Assembly: GCA_012064415.1 (NCBI GenBank)
Contig: SSNU01000094.1
Span: 142,216 to 202,716, forward strand
Direction: 5' to 3'
DNA length: 60,501 bases
Source: Gyrodactylus bullatarudis
Taxonomy: Eukaryota; Platyhelminthes; Monogenea; Gyrodactylidea; Gyrodactylidae
In this document: in pieces, positions 52,905 through 60,501 of the stretch
Numbering within the stretch: the stretch's first letter is position 1
Layout of the letters: every line of letters starts with the position of its first letter
Notes under the pieces: model-generated
Seen by the model: only the letters and a program-made list of their open reading frames with translations
Databases searched by the model: none
Told to the model about the DNA's origin: nothing
Program-made: the position numbers and the translations under genes

Positions 52905-54773
52905 CATCAAGAAATAGAATTTGATCAAGATTTTTTGGAATCTAGATCATGAGGCCCTCTTTTCACAATTTCTTTAAGAAATTTTCACAATTTTGTTTAT
53001 CTTACTCCAGAAGCATTAAAATAATTACACTCTCTAGTGAGATAATTTTTGAACGTAATGGTTGCATTTTTATTCATCCCAAAAGAATTTTTGACTGTAG
53101 AAAAAGAAATTTGGAATTTGTTTTGTATTCCTCGTGGCTCTATAGAAGAGAATGCAACTCAAAATTGCTTTCAATTACAGATCATTGAATCATTTACTTT
53201 GTGATTATCCAATGAGAAAAACACTTTGAAGAAGTTAATCATTTGGAAAAAAATACTCTGGAAAAAGTACATGAGATAACTCATGTTTACTTCAAGAAAG
53301 AAATTAGATTTGAAAAGAGATCAAAAGTCTGTATTTATCCTGTTGAAAAACTAAAATGCTCCAAGTGGTGCAATAAAAAAGTCATCCTCTGTCTTGACAG
53401 GAATTTTCTTAAAGAGAGGGAGAGCCTTCAAGTTAATCAATTTATCCCCCAGATTTGTATGAAAGGAGAAAAAAAGGATTATAAATCAATTCCAGTACTG
53501 CATTGTTTAGCAAACCCCAAAGAGCTAAAAGCCACAAGCAAACGAAAGGCAAACTTTCATGGCTAATTAACTCGAAGGGGAATGTATGAACCGATCAGAA
53601 AATACTTTTTTGCCTTGCCTAATTAGTCTGTACCTGATTGACCCCAATGATGTTAGGGACAAACTGAAGATAATAAAAATTTAATTGACTTTTTCCAACC
53701 CTGTAAAGTTCATTAATAAGTAATTATTTTTCATAGGAAAGGGCTGTAAAAGGAGAACGAGAAAGGACATTCTTTTTAGAAAAGAAGAAAAAAAACATGA
53801 TGATTTTGAAGTACAGATATTTCTATGAACAAAAGTAATACAGATACATATAATAGATTTCATTAAAGAAGAAAAAATAAATTAAGAATTCATCATCTCT
53901 AAGAGTGAAAAAATAATCCTTTTTATTTCGGATGACAATTTTGATGGTGAACTTTTCTCCCTTAGGGTTTTAAAATATACAGAATACTCTTGCGTACAAA
54001 ATCATACTTGAAAGGGAGGCAATTTTTTACCAATTTTGTTTATATATAGTATATGAATGAATGAAAGGAAATTTTTTAAATATTGGTAGGTAGGTAAAGG
54101 CCAGTTAAGAGATTTCCACATGTCAATAAATGAAATGTGAATAACTATTCATAGGGTGGTTAGGGTTATATATATGCATTGCAAATTGATTATGATGAGT
54201 GATCCACAAGAAGAATATAAATGGACTTTAACAGAATTATGAAGAAAATCTGTCATTCATTGGAGAGGGAAGAAGGCCTACACTGTAATTCGGAGAGGTG
54301 GAAATTGATTAAAAAATCCCTGTTAATTATCGAAATTAAGAATGAGACAAGACGTTTCAACTCAGAGAATTCTAAGCATCTAGTCCAGTGGGAAAGGTAT
54401 TGAAACAACTTTTTTCCCGTTAAAGAGGGGAGAATTCAGTTTTTCTTTGTTTAGATGATGAGCAATGTTTTCTGTTAGGTTTTTTCTAAGATAATTTAGG
54501 AAATTAATGTAGTCTTTGATTATTTTCACCAAGATCTAAACTAAAAATACCAAAAAATATCAAAGTATCGTAGTAATGAGTTAAACTAGTTTTTTAAACT
54601 AACTTTCTGAATCACATTCGAATCAACGAGCGAAAGAATACTCTAGAACAGTTCATAGTTGTCTTGAAAAGATTGACTTTCACAAATAAACACATTCTAA
54701 TGCGTAGTAAATATCTAGCCAAACTTGAATGAAGATCAATTTGAAAATTTAAAATGGCCTAAGAGAATTTCAG
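52905..54773. other. AT-rich stretch before mini-gene J
   Basis: Open frames at 52949-53188 and 53243-53566 (plus) carry no recognised motif and no splice partners; I treat them as chance. Confidence 0.4.
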
Positions 54774-54781
54774 TATAAAAG
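54774..54781 (+). promoter_or_regulatory. TATA box of mini-gene J
   Basis: TATAAAAG, 48 nt before the ATG, the same distance and sequence as at the array genes. Confidence 0.65.
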
Positions 54782-54828
54782 GAAGAGAAAGGTTGTAGTG
54801 AAGCATCAAATAAATTAATTCAATAAAC

Positions 54829-55145
54829 ATGTGTGGATACGGGTGAGTTTGGAAAGATAATGTAATTCATAATCATAATTTTATCTAAAAATTAATTCTT
54901 TTAGTTGTGGTTGTGGTGCCGGTTGCGGAATGGGCTGTGGTTATAGTGCTGGCTGTGGTATGGGTTGCGGCGGATGCGGCATGGGCTGTGGTGGCTGCGG
55001 CATGGGCTGTGGTTACGGTAACGGTTGTGGTATGGGATGCGGCTATGGTGCCGGTTGTGGCATGGGATGCGGCTATGGTGCCGGTTGTGGCATGGGCTGC
55101 GGTGGTTGCGGCATGGGCTATGGTGGCTGCGGCTGTGGCTGGTAA
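54829..55145 (+). CDS. Gly/Cys repeat mini-protein J, solitary
   Basis: Exon 1 is 54829-54842 (MCGYG), the intron 62 nt, exon 2 is 54905-55145; 84 residues. Units GCGMGCGYGAGCGM and GCGGCGM alternate, with no HMGYGHG block, ending GGCGCGW. It shares exon 1, TATA box and C-terminus with the array but stands alone, about 12 kb from the nearest array member, and has no divergent partner. Whether it too lies in the receptor gene's first intron depends on the unlocated first exon. Confidence 0.82.
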
Positions 55146-58100
55146 ATAACACTCAGATGATCTATTTTCAATAGAGAAATTTCGAATTTTCTTATGAACT
55201 TTGACTCCTTTTTATTATTGACCATTGTATAAGATCATATTTTGGTAGTTGTATATCTCGGTTGAGAGAATCTTCCTTCCCTAACCCAACTTAGACTCTC
55301 AAATCAATATAGATGATCCTCTGAACCTTACTTTTGTCAGAATGAATTCCAGATTAAGATCAGAATTGCTTCTTTTGTTGTCTATTTCACTATCCTTGAT
55401 TTCCACAAAAAAAAGAATAATAGACCGAAATATTAACCTCCCATTTCAGTTTTCGTCTGTGCAATGCATCCCTTTATATTTTCCACCAAGGGAGTAAAAA
55501 AACTTTCAGACAGAAATAAAAGAAAGAGAATATTATCATCATTACGCTAAGCATACATAGATCATTACTGTATATTTTATCATTATTCATCTCGTATACT
55601 GAAAAACTTCTATTTATTTCTGAACCATTTCTCTTTCCCGTTCACATCCTGTGTCATTTAGCGAGGGAGCAAATAAAACTTGGTATGCTTTTAGTAATTT
55701 GTATCTATAATGATTATAATGTCAGGGTAGAGACCTAAACCAGTTGAAAGAGGATTAAATCTTTGTACATTTCCCTTTAAAAAACTAATGAAAATTTCCA
55801 TTTGTTTTTTTGTTGTAAAAAATGTAAGTTTACCAAATAAATAAGACCAACATAGAATAGCTACATTGTCTGAATTTCAAACTCGTCACAGACAACAAAA
55901 AATAGTAGAGTACAATGTTTATGAGATTTTTTGATGACAAGCAATAATCCTATGCAACAAAACCGTTTTTCATGTTAGGACCTCAATAAAATCTGACAAA
56001 CTTCAAAAATATGGCTTTTACAGACTAGAGAGGTCAAAGTGAATTCGAAAGTCTACTTCATTGGATAAGAATAATTTTGAGTATTTCGAGCTGTTTTTTG
56101 TGCGGGAGATGACTTCAAAACTACTCGACCGACTGTCCACTTCCTCTAACAACCAAACGATTGCAGTACGTTCAAATCATCATCAAATAACGCGAAATAG
56201 TCAATAAATTGGAATTCCCATTACTTTTGAATTTACCTTCTCAATAAACCATTTATGAATTGGTAACTTGAAAAAGAAAAATTTAGAGAGTGGAATTTGA
56301 AAACCTTGAGGTTATAACAGATGTGAAAAACAGCTTAACCTTCGGAAATTCTTCAAATAAACATTGATCTTCTAATATCTTGACAAAAGTACTTCTTTCC
56401 CATTCATCAAACTAGACAACATTCGGAAGATAAGAATGGCGAGTTATTCTTTTTAAATAAAAAGATTTGAAAAAAATTGGGTATCTGTTTGGAAAAACAC
56501 CCAAACTTTCGGCCAAAAGTGCAAACTTCATGTTCGACTTGATGAAAACCCCGGAGATCAGCTACATTTAAAATTAATACTAAAATCTTTCTAGAAATTC
56601 GATTGAAGAAAAATATTTATTGAAATTGATTGATGAAGTAAAAATAGAGAGAGCCATGAAAGAAAAAAAATGTTCTAGATGAAAATCCCTGATAAAAACT
56701 AGCATCCTATTTAATCTCGTTCTATTTCTTCCCTTTGTACCTCCACAGACAAAAATAAAAAATGCCAATATTTTCTCTATTCTACATTTTGTTTCTTTCT
56801 GCTCATGTTGAAATTTTGAGGCAAAGTGAATTACACTTTAAAAAGAGGGGGAATTAGAACAAGGAAAAATTTCCTATCGTCATCCTCTCTGCTCCTGGAT
56901 GGAAAGAATCAACAATAATCAAGATAAATTCACAACGTGCTCAAGGGAAAAGATTTCAAAAGGGAACGTTGACTGACTGACAGGAATTTCCATCACATTT
57001 CATCGGTCAGGCAAGTCTTGTTCCATGTCTCTTATCCTAAAGTACACATGATCCGTCATCTTTATTCTGATCTCAATGAATAATTTAAAGAATACAGTCT
57101 CTATTTACTGAATTTTGACATTTTAATATACTAAATTATGCCTCTTCAATATGTGTTTTTTAATCAGAATAATTATCAGAATCGACAATCAGTTAATGTC
57201 GAATGGAATGTATCTTATAAATTTTATTCGATCTGATTAAATTATAACTTATATATTGAAGGATTAAGGTAAAAATAGGGATGAAATTTACCCCCATTTT
57301 CAAGAAACTTTTGATGGAGCTGGTTATTGATTTCATGCATAAAAAATACTTTTTTCTGAATTAACTATTCAGCTATTATTGATAAAAATATGATTATGAA
57401 TCTTATCATCTCTAAACATTGATAGGTATAGTAATTTCGATCAAAAAGGATCATGAATTTAGGAATTCTAATCCATTGAACAAATCTCCATCTTGCACCA
57501 TTCTTTAGGAACTTTAATTCACGTTTTAATTACACTCTGTATTTTTGGGCATGTTAATAACCCTTGTTTAGTTAAGGAATTGAAATTATAAATAAACTTA
57601 TAAAGCACTTCCGTTTATAATATTCAGTCAGGAGAACAAACCTCTATGAAATGTTGCGATAACGAATTAGAATTTTATCTGACTGGTCTAGTAGGCTCAT
57701 TTTAGGTTTTGGGTGAATGGCAGCCAAAATTTGTACCAGTTATATGACACACGCTAAGAAGCCTCAGTTTGAATGAGCTAAATGAATAATCTCATAAAAA
57801 TTTTATTGCAATTATACATTTCTGAGTAATTCTATTTCATGTTGAGAAATGTAGTTGTTGTCAGGGTTATTCAATTCAATAAATTTATCAAAAAACTTAC
57901 TTGTATTTCATTTTTATAATTCCGGAATTAGTTTGCAGGCAGTATCAATCTCGATAGGAATTGATTGAGTGTTGTCATCGTGGAATTGTAAAAGCGAATT
58001 TTTACTAATGCTGAATTGTATTCAAAGCCAACCAATCAGATGAGGGGTTAACACCACAGCCAATCACAGGAGAAGTTTCTATCTAATTCAAAAAATACAC

Positions 58101-60185
58101 TTAATAGATAACTTTTAAATTCTAATGAGTACATGATAAATTTTTATAAGCTCTCATGTGTGATGGATAGACATACGAGAAGATAGCAAAGTCAGTCTGG
58201 CATTAAACCTTAAAAATTAAACCTCTCACAAAATATTTCACTTAGTTTAGGACTTAAAATCAAAGAGTCATATAAGAATTTATAATAACTTTAAGATTTA
58301 AAAAGTGAGATGTATAATCTTTCCATTTTCTATAACTTGAGAGTACCCAGTAGCAGTTAATTTTCCTAACAGTGTATATTTTATATTTTCACACGTCTAC
58401 TACAAAGTAGAGATGATAAAATAGTTTAATATTGGTTAGTGATCAATAGTGCGGTCAAAATATAGTTTCATCGAATATTCCATGGTACATGCAAATAAAT
58501 AGACTATTACTAAAGAAGTGACATTTAGTTGATTGCTATGTTTTAATATTTTTAAAATTCAATTTAGCTAAAAATTGCTATTTTTCAGGATAAAAATGCA
58601 ATTTTTTTGGGAAATTTTTGCTATTTTCTGACAGCCCTAGTGATCAATGATCGATAGTTATAGGGTACGGGGAAATTTTTAATCTGCAAGTTTTCTGATT
58701 GAATTTAATTTACGTAAATTTTCGTATTTAATTCATACCAGGTTTGTCTTAAAGTTATACACTAGGCTGGGATGAAATTTTTTTCTCCAAAAAACTCCCA
58801 AGAGTACTTATTTTTGACACATGCTTCAATACAAAATAGTACTTGGAATTGATAGTTCTATCAGAAAAGTTAGTAAAATTCAACCCTACCCGATAACACA
58901 TTGTATAATATACAGTAGCTTATTCCATGCAAATTAAGATTATTGTCTAATTTTTCTATAACTTTCTATGATCTATAGTCATGTATGATGTTAGATCGAA
59001 GTTTACTATTTTATTATCTTTAATTTGAATAAGGTATTTTTCTATGGTTGCATTTGTATTCGTACGAACTAATTTTTCTCAGTAGATGTGTACAATATTT
59101 CTCCAAATAATAATTATTTTAAAATAATGAGAATACTCCCAAGTAAGGATTCTAAATTATTTTTTTATTTTTCATACATTTTATCAAACAAGCACAATTT
59201 TTTCTCTTTATTTCTAAAAACTATCCTTAATCGATAGTAATTCCAATATTCAATCAATTCAATATTTTTTATCAAGAATTTTCCTCAGCTATAAAGAATT
59301 GGATGAATTTCAAAACAATTTTGTCCAGATTCGAATGCGAAAAAAATATCTGTATATCACTCATGTAGATTTTGTTGTTTTCAGCTTGTCTATATTCTCA
59401 TTTCTTGTAGACATTATATTTTTATAATATGGATAAACTTTAGAAAATAATAATAACTAAATTTAATTCAGACATTTCAGAATTATTGCCAATTATTTTA
59501 TTATTTTTATTTGAAATAAATCATTCAAAAAGTCTCATTTTAAACATTTTCTATATACTTTTATGAGATATTTTTGATAAAAAGCTCAAATTAATATTTT
59601 AGCTAGAAGTATTTTAGAACTCCTCTGTCATTGAGCTTTTTTTATCATCGCCCCTCTATTATATAATTTGAACAATGCTCAATCTCTTATGATTGAACGT
59701 ATTCAACTTTTTAAATTTTTCACGTCCCAATATTGATTCCTAAAATGCTCTTATATCTGATATTAAAGGAAGATTTTGAAATTTTTCGATTTCTAGCCTG
59801 GGTCTGAATTTTTTTGTATTGAAATTAAAAATATAGATACAAATTATAAAGTAAATCTGATTTAATGAATAGTAATCTGATTGGGCTCTTCAGGAGAATT
59901 CGAATGATGTACAATACTTATGGTCTGAAATTTAGTTAGAAAAAAATTCTATATTGAAAAAAAAGATAAATACAAATATATACAAAAGTGAAATAATTTG
60001 TACAATAATGAAAATATTTTTTTAATCTGCATGTTGTGATAGTCATAAATAATATAAAAATTCCATATCTGAGAAAAGTAATGATTGGCGTTTTAATAAA
60101 TCTGAAAAATTTTAACGAAATCAAACTGGTTTTTGCTATCAGCGAAGATCAGGATAGAGAAGAGACTTAGAGTAATCAATTTTTC
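55146..60185. other. 5-kb AT-rich stretch without recognised gene
   Basis: I saw no coherent exon, RNA gene or intact element on either strand. It could hold the missing first exon or promoter of the Ig receptor. Confidence 0.4.
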
Positions 60186-60501
60186 ATCTTGTATGTTCTG
60201 AAATAGCTTTAATGGAATAGAGATTATCACAATTAGACACAGAAAATCGTCAGGATATTCTCAATCTTTATTTTCTGGATGAAACTGGATTTAACATTCA
60301 CACTCAAAAAGAATACGGATGGAGCCTAACAGGTATTGTCATTAAATTATTCTCTTGTTTTTAGGTGAAACCCCTGTAATTCAGGTTGATAGAAGAAGAC
60401 GAAATAAAACGCTTCTAATGGTTATAGGAACAAATGGAATTGTCGATCATACAACTATTGATGGAGCTTGCAATAGTCAAATCCTTCAACAATTTGTAAT
60501 A
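60186..60501 (+). CDS. Tc1/mariner-superfamily transposase, partial (cut by window end)
   Basis: Exon part 60204-60332 reads YFLDETGFNIHTQKEYGWSL, where D is the first catalytic Asp of the IS630/Tc1 DDE_3 domain. After a 32-nt intron (60333-60364, GTATTG...TTTTTAG) it continues GETPVIQV...RRRNKTLLMVIGTNG and ICNSQ-like DGACNSQILQQFV. The rest lies beyond the window. There is a stop in the frame just before 60204, so either another intron precedes it or the copy is damaged. An intron in a transposase suggests a domesticated or gene-like copy, but I cannot tell. Confidence 0.75.

Noticed and set aside
53243..53566. 107-codon plus-strand frame rich in Lys/Cys
   Set aside because: No family motif, no splice partner and ordinary AT-rich codons; length is not striking for this base composition.

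Overview
The window is eukaryotic and metazoan: about 70% A+T by eye, intron-split genes with GT-AG borders, and many introns of only 55-62 nt. The unspliced gene set (CNOT1, TACC, a nephrin-like Ig receptor) is animal. The compact introns together with Penelope-like, Ginger/KRBA2-like, piggyBac, LINE and Tc1/mariner remnants suggest an arthropod, possibly a copepod such as a sea louse. That last step is a guess from general character, not from a match I could run.

Layout. (1) 1-2190: AT-rich flank with a broken MULE-type (SWIM zinc finger) transposase end and one hammerhead-like motif. (2) 2191-12880, minus strand: complete 15-exon CNOT1, the scaffold of the CCR4-NOT deadenylase. The exons join in frame to 2896 residues. 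(3) 13066-16850, plus strand: complete 5-exon TACC gene, head-to-head with CNOT1 over a 185-bp shared promoter; its last intron holds a Ginger-type transposon. (4) 17369 to at least 48624, minus strand: a single-pass Ig-superfamily receptor (seven Ig domains, one FN3-like domain, TM helix, cytoplasmic tail). I followed 16 exons with matching phases; the first exon with the start codon was not found. (5) Inside its 12-kb intron (31025-43007) lies an array of tiny two-exon genes for Gly/Cys repeat proteins (MCGYG...CGW), mostly as divergent pairs around a 198-bp promoter and duplicated as inverted repeats. One more member sits at 54829-55145 and one Gly-to-Ser relic at 42613-42793. (6) The rest is introns and intergenic DNA rich in foldback elements and degenerate transposons, ending in a Tc1/mariner transposase cut by the window edge.

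Most notable: the nested, palindromic Gly/Cys gene array; a tRNA-headed SINE that carries a full hammerhead ribozyme core; and a second family of hammerhead-like motifs (CTGATGAG, six variable bases, YGAAA) whose stem I changes in a compensatory way between copies, one copy sitting at the very start of a 92-bp insertion with a 12-bp target duplication.

All exon models were made by eye from splice consensus, reading phase and family similarity; none has RNA support.
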